Assembly: GCF_958979055.1 (NCBI RefSeq)
Contig: NC_084891.1
Coordinates: 2,546,501-2,610,500, forward strand
Direction: 5' to 3'
Length of the DNA stretch: 64,000 bases
DNA from: Alnus glutinosa
Taxonomy: Eukaryota; Streptophyta; Magnoliopsida; Fagales; Betulaceae
The notes beneath the pieces were generated by a model. The model was given only the letters and a program-made list of their open reading frames with translations, was not told the DNA's origin and did no database searches. The translations under genes were made by a program, and so were the position numbers. This document shows, one piece after another, positions 12,669 to 38,749 of the stretch (its first letter is position 1; each line of letters opens with the position of its first letter).

Positions 12669-13098
12669 GGAAAATTATACTAACTCTACTGAGTTGTTGT
12701 CATTTTTACAATTATCTTCATAAACTTAAAAAATTCTCTACTTTGTTTATTCATCAAATTCTGTTAAGATTTTCCTTTATATCTTGTAAAAATTTTCAAA
12801 ATATTTATTTTTTTTTAAAAAAAATAAAAATCAAAGATTCGTTCATGGGCATTTTTGTAAATTTCGTTTAATCCTTTCAATTCTCTCTCTCTCTCTCTCT
12901 CTCTTTTTAAAAAAAAATTATAAGAATTTTCACACTCCTCCGTTAGAATTTAAGTTATTTAACAGAAAATCTTAACGAATGAATGAAATTAAAAAAAAAA
13001 ATATTGAAAGATAGATACATTAAATAAAGAGTTTTTGAAGTTTAGGAGATAATTGTAAATATAATGAAAGTTCAGAAATGTTAAATGAAGTTTTTCTA
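12669..13098. mobile_element. MITE-like element, related layout
   Basis: The left end (GGAAAATTATACTAACTC) and the subterminal phrase 'acaattatcttcataaactt' pair with the reverse complement of the right end (AGAAAAACTTCATTTAAC; 'acaattatctcctaaacttc'). A CT microsatellite of about 20 bp lies inside at about 12885-12904. Confidence 0.5.
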
Positions 13099-13737
13099 AT
13101 TTTATTTATTTATTACGTTTTGTTACCATTATTTATTTTGATAGATTAATTAGTTTAAAAGAGAAATCAGACAAATAAACTTGTCCAATAAATATCATTA
13201 TGGACCATTCAATCCATGGCCCACTTTTATTCAACTAAAATCTTCATTAGTGTTAATAAACAAATAAATGTCTTGATACGGTGGTTCTGGAGACTTCGAT
13301 CAACTTCATTTATTCGGGTCGGTCCCATTAGCCGCGTTGGTGCATGCATTATCAAACATATCACTAAACCCGGCCTTCTTTTTAAAATACTCCTATTTTC
13401 TTAAAAATTTAATTTAAAAAACTAAAATCAAAATAAAAAAAAAATATTACAAATGAAATTGAAAATGTTTTATTTATTTTTTATATTAATTTTTTTAAAA
13501 AAATAAGAATATTTTAGGAAGAGTGATAGAAAAGTTGCATTTTTTTATACATCAAACAGTCACACATGTCGCTTTATAAGGTTTTTATTGAAAATGATTG
13601 ATAGTTTACAGAGCTTTTTTATATTTATTCATTAAATGTTACAAAAATTCCAATAGCTTAGGAGAAAAAGACTTTAATTTCTCCTACTGCAAGATTCATC
13701 TAAAATGCTAAATTTCTGTAAAATTTGGACAATCAAA

Positions 13738-14148
13738 TAATAAAAAGGGTTAAATACATATTTGCCCCATATGCTTTACGACCTTTATTTTTTGCCTCCT
13801 CATTTCACTTTTTATCAATTTTGGTACCTGTGGAATATGAAAAGATGGAAATGGTACCTCCGTCTGATTTCCCGTCCAAAACTAATGTCTACCCACGACA
13901 TTTTCTGTTATGTTGTTATTTGGATGTTGTTGGAAACGATGTGTAAAGAATTGGGTTCTGGGTTTCAAATTTTTAGGTACCCAATGACGTAGGTGGACGT
14001 TAGTTTTGGACGGAAAATCATACGGAGGTACTATTTCGGTCTTTTCATATACCACAGATACCAAATTTGATAAAAAATGAAACTGAATGGGCAAAAAATA
14101 AAGGTCGTAAGGCACATGGAGCAAATATGTATTTAACCCTAATAAAAA
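13738..14148. mobile_element. Mutator-type MITE with 9-bp target-site duplication
   Basis: The element body is 13747-14139 (393 bp). It begins GGGTTAAATACATATTTGCC and ends with the reverse complement of nearly the same sequence. The inverted repeats extend well over 100 bp each side, with matching phrases on fertile, readable segments such as 'ccgtccaaaactaa' and 'ttttggacgg'. It is flanked by identical 9-bp direct repeats TAATAAAAA at 13738-13746 and 14140-14148. Nine-bp duplications and long TIRs are typical of Mutator-like elements. The ORFs inside are by-products of the palindrome. Confidence 0.85.
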
Positions 14149-15442
14149 ATTCCATCTTCTCCCTTGGTTGAAAGATCCGCGCCGTCGTGCTATGATTGCT
14201 TTTTATGCAACTCATACTTTATCATATAATATGCGTTTGTATTTAGATTTCTTTATAAATTATGCATCTTTATTCTTTTTCGCCGGCATGTCGTTTAGTA
14301 TAACTATAACGAATATATATATATATATATGCTTTTTTGAGCGGTGGATCTTTGATAAATTCCAGTACGGAAAATATGAATAGAAAAACTACAACTTTCC
14401 TTTTTATACTATTTTGTTAGGGTATTTTTATACTGACATGTCAATTCGTTTTTAATAAAGAAAAACTACAACTTGATTTCTTTTTTTTATTTTTATTAAA
14501 AAATATATACAAGATGTCATGTCAGTATAGAAAGACATCAAAAGAACACTAGAAAGAGTTCTAGGATTTCTCATACCAAGTATATTAGGATAGTGTGTAT
14601 CTTTGACCTAGGATGGATCTCAAAGATGTCATTTTATTTTTGGCATCAAATATGTCAATTTACAAGACTTGTTTGCAGGGCCGGCTTAATAGATTTTAAG
14701 GCCTAAGGCAGCAAATTTGAGTGGAGCTTTTTTTATATTCAAATATTTAATTTTTTCCGAACGGCTTGCAAAATTTATTTTTGTTAGGCTACATTTAATT
14801 TCAACATGTCATATTTTGTGTTGAACTACATATTATTCTTTTTATATAGAATTTAATTTACTTCATTCTAAAAATTATTTTAAATGATAGCTTAGTCTTA
14901 GTTTTAAGTTCATGTAAAATTATGAGTTTAATAACTGTTTTAGAGGTACAATTAATATAACATTCTATTTTTCTTTCTTTTCCTCCTTAATATATTGAAA
15001 TTCAATTATTTGTATTTATTTTTTACAGTAATTGAGGTCTTGATTAAAGAGCATTGACTATTTTTTTTTTGTCATAATATTCTTTTTTACTATAATTGGA
15101 GCCTTAATTAAGGAAGGAGCATTTACTAATTTTTTTGTCATAATTAGGGCTTTAAATTTTATTTTTTTATAAAAGGAAATTTAATTATATTATTAATATT
15201 TGGAGCCTTATTTAATTGAGGACTTTAGACGATTGCCTATAATTTGCCTAGCCTATGAGCCGGCCCAGCTTATTGGTATATGGAGAAAATACAAATAAGC
15301 GTTGTTATGATCTTAAGTGTCTCATATAGCTTAAGTGTAAACTTATTCATGTATATATAAATTTTTTGGCTCACTCTCTTTACAGTTTACAAGCTAGTTT
15401 TCAACAGTGAGTTATACCTAAATGAGTAGGTTAGGAAAATAA

Positions 15443-15935
15443 AAGGGTAAAGTCCACATACTCTTCTCAAACTACCACCCAGGTAATAATGTCCCCCCAA
15501 ACTACCAAAAATTGTAAATGTTCCCCGAATGACGAAATACCCGTAATAAAATAACAGAAAATACTAAAATTCAAAAAAAAAAAAAGTAAAACTATAAAAA
15601 AATTTTAAAAAATTAAAAATTAAATACATAAAAACGAGGGGGTAGCCAAATTTAAAATTAAAATAAAATTAAAAAAAGTTTTTTTTTTAAATTAAAAATT
15701 AAGAAATTAAGAAATTTCTCTTTTTTTTTAATAATTTTTTTTTCATTTTTCTTAATAATTTTTTTCTTTTTTTGAATTTATTTGGTATTTTTGTCCTATT
15801 AAAAGAATTGTAAGGTTATTTTTATCTTTTTTGCTTGCCTTTTTGGTAATTTGGAGATGAAATTGTCTTAATTAAAAGTTTGAGAGATATATTATTAATT
15901 GGGTGGTAGTTTGAAGAAAATATGTTGACTTTTCC
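15443..15935. mobile_element. MITE-like element with 'AAACTACCACCCA' inverted repeats
   Basis: The left end contains 'aaagtccacatactcttctc' followed by 'aaactaccaccca'. The right end is 'tgggtggtagttt' followed by 'gaagaaaatatgttgacttt', its inverted partner. The interior is A/T filler without coding potential. Confidence 0.65.
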
Positions 15936-16554
15936 TAAAATATCACCAACGACGTCGCTTTAAGTATATTTAAAAGTCTGGTTGTGTTCGAATTGAAAAC
16001 GTATCCTACCCATATTTCAATCCCAACTTCAAATTTTTTTTTTGGAAATATTAAAATCCTTTCAATATGTGACTCGCAAACCCAACATGCACAGATCGAA
16101 AACAAGATTGAAATTCAGAATTTTTTATTTTTTTATTTAATTTGCTCAACCCTAGCAAAAATCTACCTGAAATACTCCGAAGTCTGATCGTAGTACTCTC
16201 CAATTCCAATCCATGTTATTGTCAAGTCATCATCATTGAAAAAAAAAAAAAAAAAAACCCACTAATGAAACGAAGACTATATGAATCCAACCCATATGAT
16301 GCATGTTGTTGACAGCAACGCTTGGTTGACAAATTACCCATTATGAGCAAGCATGACTTTGAAAAGGTCCACTGACTCCGCTGCTTCAATTATTTGATAT
16401 TTACATCATGATCATTGATAATTTGATGCATAAGCAACAGTACTTAATTTGGTGCATATATATATATATATATAAAAGCGGCGGATTTTGTTCATTATTC
16501 AGCCTTTTGCTGCATCGGGAAATAGAGACAAATACACGGGAAATGATTTACCGT

Positions 16555-16678
16555 CCCCCAGCAGACTGATTTAATAAAAAAATATTTTTTTTAATCAAAA
16601 ACAGCTTCTGATGTCACATCAGAAGCTGTTTTTGATTAAAAAAAATTCATTTAAATGGAAAGTGCTGGGCAGGGGCCG
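16555..16678. repeat. Foldback with perfect 30-bp arms and 1-nt centre
   Basis: Arms at 16585-16614 and 16616-16645 are perfect reverse complements around a central C at 16615. The core word is AAACAGCTTCTGATGT. Outside the arms, 'cccccagca' and 'tgctgggcaggggccgg' also pair loosely, so this is probably a small foldback transposon. An RNA copy would form a 30-bp perfect stem. Confidence 0.8.
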
Positions 16679-17138
16679 GTTGGTTTGCCCTGCCTATCAC
16701 TGCTCCAAATACACACTAATTTGTGTTGAAGTTGTTTTAAATATACATAAAGCCATTTTGGCAGCTCAAAAGCTTGAAATTTGAATGCCACGCCCACTTT
16801 GCAACCGCGCGAAAGCATGCACGATCCAAAAGTCAATTAATACGCGCTTCTTTTGAGTTTGATAGTTCTCGGGAGTATTTAGGTCGGGCTCACCATTTTT
16901 TATACCACTTTTATGAATTCGATATGAAATTAATAGATTAAGGTTTAGTGTGATTGGATTCAAACCGAGTTGACTTGATTAAGCACAGATAATAAGCGAG
17001 TCAACATGTTTAACCCGCATAACCTGTATAAATTTAAATCAGATTTCAACTCCATCTACTTCCTATTCTTAATAATAATTGTTGATGCTTAGTGAGAAAG
17101 TTTAATCCTGTTATATGTTGGAATGTGATTTTTTTTTT

Positions 17139-17646
17139 GGGTAATTACCTTTTCCCCCCATGAACTACCGGCCAATGTCATTTTGCCCCCACGAACTACC
17201 ACTTCGACCAAAAGAGAGCATCAAACTACTATTTTTACACACTTTGCCCCCTTCTGTCAGTCTAATTCATGCAAAGACATAAATGCCCTAACTCAATTTT
17301 AAAAATGACTGAAATACCCTCATTTAAAAAAGAAAAAGAAAAAAAAAGAAAGACTGAATGAAAGGGGTGGCTGCCGCCACCCCTGAGGTGGCCGGGTGGC
17401 CTGCGATCCACCCCCAGAGGTGGCTCCGGCCACCTCTGGGGTGGCTTGCGGCCACCCTAGAAATGACCTAGGGTGGCCGCGCGGGCCCCCCAGGTTCTGG
17501 GGAGGCTGTGCGGCCACCCCTTAGGTCGGGGTGGGCCGCGAGCCACCCCGAAAGCTGTGGCCACCCTAGAAATGACCTAGGGTGGCCGCGCGGCCCCCCC
17601 AGGTTCTGGGGAGGCCGTGCGGCCACCCCTTTTCCTTCAGGTTGTT

Positions 17647-17687
<41 letters not shown>

Positions 17688-17916
17688 ATATTAATTTTAA
17701 TATTTTTTTATTAATTACTGTAGAGGGTATTTTGGTCTTTAAGTCAAAATTAACGGTAAAAAATGGCATATTCCATCCAAAATTAACGGAATTCCTGACG
17801 GAAGGGGGCAACGTGTATAAAAATGGTAGTTTGATGCTCTCTTTTGGTCGAAGTGGTAGTTCGTGGGGGCAAAATGACATTGGCCGGTAGTTCATGGGGG
17901 GAAAAGGTAATTACCC
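17139..17916. mobile_element. TIR element with GC-rich tandem core
   Basis: The termini are GGGTAATTACCTTTTCCCCC and its inverted partner at 17891-17916. The inverted repeats run for about 130 bp, with phrases such as 'catgaactaccggccaatgt' matched in reverse complement near 17880. The T-run on both sides may hide a target duplication. The centre (about 17360-17635) is strongly GC-rich and carries two copies of a module with a 109-bp period, the word CCACCCTAGAAATGACCTAG recurring at 17452 and 17561. The ORFs here are repeat-derived. Probably a non-autonomous Mutator-like element. Confidence 0.75.
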
Positions 17917-18489
17917 CTTTTTTTTTTTTTTAATTATTGGTATGTGTTTGTTTATGTGGATGAACTCTTTTTTAATAAGTTTGATAGATGAATATAAAAT
18001 TAGACTGCAATATTATTTTGATTGTATATTGTACTGAGAAGTCGGTTTATGTTTATTAATTATGGTTACAATAATTGGATATCGATTATTAAATTGGTTG
18101 TAGTTTGGTTTAACGGTTTGAAAACGTGCGGTTTCACTTGCGTTATTGAAAGTAGGATTTTTTTTATTTTTATTTTTATTTTTTCATTTGCAAATTGCAC
18201 TGAAAAACGTAGATTTTTCTATTATTTCAAACTCACATTTATTTTTTTCAAACACACTTCTAAATTAATCACCTTTTCCGATTGTGTTTAAAATTGAGTG
18301 TTTAATCTCGAAGGAATTATTATTATTATTATTTTTTTTTTTAAGGATTCGAGATGTTTTGTAAAGTGTTTGATAAAAATTCATTGGTGAAAACAATATT
18401 ATTATTGTTTATTTACGGTTAGCGGCTTGGTGCCACCTAATAATTTGATCTATTGATACGGTAATGAGATATGTATTATGATAAAGATA

Positions 18490-18640
18490 AGAAAAATGTT
18501 AGAAATTACATTTTTATTTTATAAATAATTATTCAATAAAATTGATATGGTAGGCATAATCAAACTTTAGATTGCCAAATCAACATTGTGATATACTTGT
18601 AGGATAAAAATGTAATTTCTACCATCATTCATATAATAAT
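18490..18640. mobile_element. Small foldback MITE
   Basis: The left phrase TTAGAAATTACATTTTTAT and the right phrase ATAAAAATGTAATTTCTAC are inverted copies about 110 bp apart. Non-coding. Confidence 0.6.
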
Positions 18641-18699
18641 ATTAATAATGAGATATGTATTATTTATGATGAGTTCTAGAGTGATTTCTTCTTTTCAAA

Positions 18700-19110
18700 A
18701 AAAAAAAAAAAAAAGAGTTCTAGAGTGATGTTATGGGTTATAAATTGACGTGATAGTTTTAATTGCATATCTCATCAGCAGCTCAACAATTAAATTTATT
18801 TATCAAGTTTTGTAGCTTAATTTTATTTATTTTTAGAATGTTGCTAGGGGCACTATAACTTTTAGTATAAGTCATCTACAAACTGACGTGGTAGTGTATG
18901 TTGCACTTATCGTGTCATCCACTAAACAATTAAATTTTTTTTACCATTAAAATACTGTCATGTGAGTTTGTAAACGGATTGTAGAAAAAATGTGTAGTAC
19001 CCTAAACAAATTTCATGGGATGCTACATCTTTTACTACAATTCTCATACAAATTGATATGACGGGCAATTTATAATCAGTAAAATGATTAAGAGTGTATA
19101 GCTGATAAGT
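18700..19110. repeat. Cluster of related short units around 'ctgacgtggtag'
   Basis: Variants of a phrase like 'ctacaaactgacgtggtag', with 'caattaaattt' nearby, recur at about 18725, 18865 and 19045, sometimes inverted. This looks like degraded, nested MITE fragments. No coding sequence is seen. Confidence 0.4.
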
Positions 19111-19154
19111 CAGCTTTTAATTAATTCAATTGACAAGTCAATTTTTCTACTTAA

Positions 19155-19929
19155 GCTCTGTTTGTTTCGGCATAAAATGGTTTCTGTCATAAAATATTTT
19201 ATGGGAAGTCATTTTTCTGGAAAATGTTTTCGGCCGAAAGCATTTTTCGGTCTTTGGCGCGTATGGAAAATCATAAATATTTTTTATATTTTCATCCAAT
19301 CATATTAACTTATAAAAATCAATTTTTATTCACAACATAAAAGTATTTATGTAAAATAATATAAAAAAAAAACTAAAAAATTATGTTTAACTAAGATATA
19401 CACATTGATTAACAATAATCATATATTTTACAAATTGGGAGTATTTTAAAAAATTATTTTTAAAGTGGTTGGAATATTGCCATTTGTGCCGAATCCCGAC
19501 CATCTGGCCGGATTCAGCTGGAACGCCTAGATCCCTACTAGTTCTGGCTGGATCTCGATCTTGCCGGATCCGACTATTTGGCCGGAATCTGGCACAGTAT
19601 CGCCGGAATCCGGCTACAATGGTCGAATGTCGTCTGATTTTAACAGAAATTTTCAAATTCCGGCACTGGTCGGATTCCGACTAGTGCCAAAATATGGCTT
19701 GTCGAAATCTGGTGATGGTTGCCAGATTTCGGTGATGGTTGACTGTTTGAGCGTGAAGGTCGACTACGTCGTTTAAAATGATTTACGTTTTTAAAAAACG
19801 TAAATCATTTTTTCGAAATTTACTATGTATTTTTGGTAAAACAAAAATTATTTTTCGGTTAACTATTATTTTTACCCGTACTAAACATCGGAAAATGCCG
19901 AAATCATTTTACGTTGAAACAAACGGAGC
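19155..19929. mobile_element. TIR element, 'GCTCYGTTTGTTTC' ends
   Basis: The left end is GCTCTGTTTGTTTCGGCATA and the right end is the inverted form of GCTCCGTTTGTTTCAACGTA. Subterminal 'aaatcatttt' and 'tttttcgg' words are also mirrored. The interior (19480-19770) is richer in G/C, with repeated 'ccggattc' and 'gccggaatc' words. The ORFs at 19387-19776 follow from these repeats and match no protein I recognise. A target duplication could not be fixed. Confidence 0.65.
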
Positions 19930-20377
19930 ATAATGTTATTTAATCAATTATGGACACTACCATATCAGTTTGTAAAAAGACATATTAAAAGCTGTAATAA
20001 CCCTAACAAAAATCTTTATTATTTTTTTCACCGTCAAAATACAGTCAGAGTGTGTTTGCAAGAATTTTTATGAAAGCCTTTCATTTGCCTGCCTCTCTTT
20101 GATGGAAGTTTTATTTTCCCATAATTATCCTAATTTTTAGCCTAATTCTTCTTTTTGATGATCTATCTCTTCAAACATTTCATTATTTGCCTTTTGGGTT
20201 TAGGCCTTCTTTCTAGACCCCAAAAGGGTATTGGGCTTTGATGAATGCCGAAAATGTTTTCATAGGCACAAGGGTTTAGTCCAAACTCAGGCCCAAGATC
20301 CTGCGAGCAAATTTCCCGAAACGGCAAGACCTAAATCAGAGGCGCACTCGGAGTCGGAGCGAGAGAGAGGGAGAGCA

Positions 20378-34684
<14,307 letters not shown>

Positions 34685-35599
34685 AGTGCTCTCTGTCCGC
34701 TAAGCATTATGTTTATTTTGATCTTAGCCCTCAGGACTTTACCTTGTTCAGATTTGGTTTATGGAAATTTTGTTTTAAATTGTTGCTGAATCTTCTTTTG
34801 TAAATTAATACTCAATGTAAAAATTTTCATTAGTGGAAGAATTCGAAGATGCTTAACAAACGCTATTTGCAGTGTTTTGGCCTAGATGCTCCTCATTCTC
34901 CCCCAACAACAATAATGTGCGAGGATCTCCCTAGTAGGACCTGGGTGAAATTCATAATTGATCCTTCAAGGCATCTATCCATTCTAAAAAAAGACACGTA
35001 TTTTCAAATTTAAGTAAAAGCAGCTCTTTTAGCATCTAATTTTGGCCGTCTCCTTTGGTAAAACTCTTCTTATTTTGGAAGGGATTTCCTTGATTGTCAT
35101 TATGGCCATCAATAACCAAACACTTTAATGATTGGCATATTGCTCCAGTTATCAGGGATATCATTTCAGCTCTTTTCCTAGCAGTTATAGTCTTATAGGA
35201 AGCTCACAAAGTGGGAATGCATGCTAATTCTAGAGCTCATGCTGTTGCAAAGTAGACTGCTGCGCTCAATTTCTTTGGGGTTATCCCTTGTAATTTTATT
35301 TTATTTATTTATTTTTTTATCTGCCTCGTAACTCTGTATTGCCAATCTTGGTCCTAAACCGAGATGTCATAATCCTTCGTGAAGGAAGGATGAAGAAAAA
35401 GTATGGGAGAGGCTTCATCGATCACTTGAAAAAAGTAGAAGAGGATCTACCATAGAAATTTGACATCTTGTAATCTTCCAACAAAAGCATAAGAGAATCT
35501 GTCAGCTACCAACAAATAGTCGAGACTTTACTTAATCATATGTAAAGTAATAATCTATATTGTACAAGAAGTTATTTTTGCAAAAAGTAATAGTCCTTT

Positions 35600-36015
35600 T
35601 GGGGTGATAGAACAGATGTGGCTAGACTTTACACTCATCTATCTCTTATAAACCATTCACTTTATGTGAGTTATTTATCTTCTCCCAATATGGGACCGGA
35701 ATGTTATAAACTTCTCTCCTTAAACCCCTGACGTCCTTGTTAGGGCCACATTATGCAGCGTTTTAATACCACATAGCCTAGTGTTACTAGGTGGCTCTGA
35801 TACCATTTGTAACGACCCAGGAAAAAGCGCTAGCCATATTTACGCTATCACTCCAAAATGACAAGTCGATTTGAAGCTTTCCTTATAATCACTTATAAAG
35901 CCTAGTTTCACCTAGTAACTAGGCAATGTGAGATTTAACACTTATTTATCTCTTATAAATCACTTACTTTATGTGAGTTATTTATCTCTTCCCAATATGA
36001 GACCGGGGTGTTACA
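35600..36015 (-). mobile_element. TRIM-like LTR retroelement (minus strand)
   Basis: A 208-bp LTR at 35808-36015 reads TGTAACGACCCAGG...GGGGTGTTACA, so it has TGT...ACA ends. Immediately outside it lies TGGCTCTGATACCA (35792-35805), which on the minus strand is TGGTATCAGAGCCA, the primer-binding site for plant initiator tRNA-Met. The ~85-bp internal region then meets a truncated second LTR (about 35637-35708). The tiny internal region with no genes is what defines TRIMs. A second copy is at 62560-62930. The insertion is absent from the paralogous position in the duplicated block. Confidence 0.8.
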
Positions 36016-36410
36016 CTCTTTTTTTTTGTCTTGTTCTCGCCCCTCTATAAAAGAATAAATGATAGCGAATGTAAAATAAGTTTGAATATTTTATAGTAAG
36101 AGTCATTTTTAGTGTTTTCTGTAACTGGTATAAAAAAAGATTTACAAGTAACCCCTAAAAAACAAGAAAACCTAAAAGGTGCTTACACAAGCAAGCGCTT
36201 ATAAGGAGGCAAACAAGGGCAAACAAAAATAAAATTTTACATCAGACGAACTTTAAGGCTCAATTAAAATACGATTAACGGGAGAATCCCTAACGCTCCT
36301 TACTAAGGATTAATGGTAATTTAAATATTTAAAATTCATTTAAAATTGTAGAGAGCATTTGAATTATCGAGAAATCTAAAATCGGAGAGAGAGGAAGAAT
36401 CAGTGTGGTG

Positions 36411-36509
36411 ATGGGGCTTACGAAGAAGAAGCCTCAGATAGAGAAGGAGTTGTTGCACACTAGAGCGGAGCAGCCGCAGTTGCTCTGGAACAGAATAAAG
36501 GGCAAAAAG
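36411..36509 (+). other. Possible orphan first exon upstream of RFL pseudogene
   Basis: An ATG opens 33 codons rich in Lys, Glu and Gln (starting MGLTKKKPQIEKELL) and ends AAAAAG|GTAATT, a good donor site. The end of this segment ('aaagggcaaaaaggtaatt') is also found at about 44920-44938 upstream of the intact RFL gene, so it belongs to the duplicated unit. I do not recognise the protein and cannot find a following exon. It may be a relic of a gene disrupted by the duplications. Confidence 0.25.
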
Positions 36510-36588
36510 GTAATTTCACGATGCAAAAGAAAAAATCACGATATCATGACATGAGACATTTTGACAACCCGTTATCGTGACAACAGAA

Positions 36589-36598
36589 ACGACGTCGT
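36589..36598. promoter_or_regulatory. Conserved palindrome ACGACGTCGT upstream of RFL pseudogene
   Basis: The 10-bp palindrome with an ACGT core lies 141 bp before the ATG. The same word is at 45053-45062 (upstream of the intact RFL gene) and 54771-54780 (upstream of the third relic). An ACGT core is the type bound by plant bZIP factors. Function is inferred. Confidence 0.4.
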
Positions 36599-36739
36599 GT
36601 ACTCTGGTGTACTCAGATCGCGAAAGTTTCTCTTCTTTCTACTTTCTTCATCTCAGATCAACTTCTTCAGCTTATTTCTCTTGAGCGGAGCCACTGCATT
36701 AGATCTGCTTCTTCCGCTTTTCTTCAACTACATAAGGAA

Positions 36740-38582
36740 ATGGGCACGACTATTAAGTCTACAAACTCCCTTGCTTTCTTCTTCAATCATTTGCTTATGG
36801 ATCCTCGTTATTCTCATGCAAGGGTTTCTTTCCATGCTCTAAATTGTTATTATTATTATTATTATTATTATTGTCGTAGTTTTAGTGCTACTTCTGCTAA
36901 CACTACCAATAGTGGTAGAGATATTTTGGAAAGCCCCAATCAGTTCTTGTAATCTGTGAGAGATCGATGCAGATCTCGAAGCTTTAGGAATCTTGATGAC
37001 GCCTTACCCCTGTTTCATAGAATGCTTCACATGCACCCTTTGCCTTCCCTCGTGGATTTTAATCAATTGCTGGGTGCAATTGCAAGAATGAAGCATCACT
37101 CAACTGTGATTTCTCTCATTAAAGAAATGGATCTGTCGGGGGATGCTTTTACTCTAGGGGTTCTGACTAATTGCTTCTGCCATTTGAGCCGGGTAGATTT
37201 CGGCTTCTCTATATTAGCAAGAATTTTGAAACTTGGTTTTCAACCGAACTCTATAATTCTTACTACTCTTGTCAAGGGCTCTGTCTTCGGGGTAGAATTA
37301 TTGAAGCTGTGAAGTTGGCAAACAAAATGGAGAATATAGGCTATAACCCTAATACAATTACTTATGGAACATTAATGAACGGTTTGTGTAAAATAGGTGA
37401 GACCAGGGTAGCTATTGGGTTGCTTCGGAAGATGGAAGAAGGAAATCTTGAACTTGATGTAGTGAATTATAGCATAATCATTGATAGTTTATGTAAGAAT
37501 AGATTAGTAACCGAGGCTTTGACTTTATTCTTTGAAATGACAAGTAAAGGAATTCAGCCAAATGTTTTCACTTACAGTTCTTTAATTCAGGGCCTATACA
37601 ATTTCAGCCGGTGGAAGGAGGCAACTAAACTATTTAATGAAATGGTGGAAAGGAAAATTATGCCAAATGTGCATACATTCAACATATTGGTGGACACATT
37701 TGGCAAAGAGGGGATGTTGAAAGGGACAAAAGAAGTTTTTGCTATGATGATTCAGAGAGGCATAGAGCCTGATACAATCACTTACATTTCTTTGATTGAC
37801 GGTTATTGTTTGCAAGGTAGAATGGATGACGCTGTCAAAACATTTAATATGATGGTTCGCCTTCTATTGTTAGTTATAACATATTGATTCATGGATATTG
37901 TAAAAAGAGAAGAATTGACGAGGCGATGAATCTCTTTCGTGAAATGTCCACATAGAGAATTTTTCCCAATGTTGTCACGTACAATACTCTTATAGGTGGC
38001 TTTTGTCGAGTTGGGAGACTTAAAATTGCATTAGAGCTACTCTATGAGATGCAAGGTTGTGGCCAACATCCTGATTGCCAAACTTATGCGATTTTGTTAG
38101 ATGGCTTGTGTAAGAATCTACACTTTCAAGAGGCAACGACGTTATTTCATGAGATGGAAGACAAAAAGTTAGACCTTCATATTGTGAGTTACAACATCTT
38201 GATTGATGGTATGTGTAATGCTGGGAAACTAACGACCGCAAGAGAACTGTTTAATACTCTTCCTACGAAAGGCTTGCAACCTAATGTTCGGACTTACACT
38301 ATAATGATCAAAGGATTTTGCAAAGAGGGACTACTAAATGAAGCAAGGGAGCTATTTGAGAAAATGGAGGAAAATGGTTGTTCGCCTGACCATTTCACAT
38401 ATAACACAATCATTCAAGGCTTCTTGCAACATAATGAGATGTCATGGGCAGTGAAATATCTCCAGACGATGGTTGAAAATGGTTTCTCGGCAAATGCAAC
38501 CACTGCAACCATTTTGATCGACTTGTTGTCTACTAATCAGGCAGATAAAACCTTACAAGGTGTTTTTCAAATATCTGTGTGA
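36740..38582 (+). pseudogene. RFL-type P-class PPR pseudogene
   Basis: Paralog of the intact RFL gene at 45204-47009, close in sequence over its whole length and in flanking DNA. Lesions seen by comparison: a CAA-to-TAA stop at 36950-36952; a 9-bp in-frame deletion near 37139; a 1-bp deletion near 37277 (GGGG to GGG); a 13-bp deletion near 37856; and a TAG at 37953-37955. It also carries an in-frame insertion near the N-terminus with a (TTA)n run coding for about eight tyrosines (36845-36873). Open fragments lie at 36956-37312, 37171-37887 and 38049-38582, in different frames. RFL proteins act in mitochondria on transcript processing; this copy cannot make a full protein. Confidence 0.9.
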
Positions 38583-38749
38583 AAGCTTTTTAGTTCTTCA
38601 ATGTGCAAGACAAATTTCATATTCTAACCTTTACAGAGTCAATTTGTAAGGAATAAATACCTATTTGCTACAAGTCATTAAGGTGATATTTCTTTCCATG
38701 TCTTTTGGACTATTGTTGTATATTGCTATCCCTGTTTTGTTATATTTTG

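Noticed and set aside
17320..17895. Overlapping ORFs on both strands (65-109 codons)
   Set aside because: They translate GC-rich modules, homopolymers and TIRs of a transposable element; the Phe/Lys runs come from T/A tracts.
35792..35805. Possible tRNA gene piece
   Set aside because: Only the 3' end of initiator tRNA-Met is matched, in reverse and next to an LTR border, as expected of a primer-binding site.
35808..36015. Cassandra-type TRIM with 5S rRNA-like LTR
   Set aside because: I could not find the 5S internal promoter motifs in the LTR.
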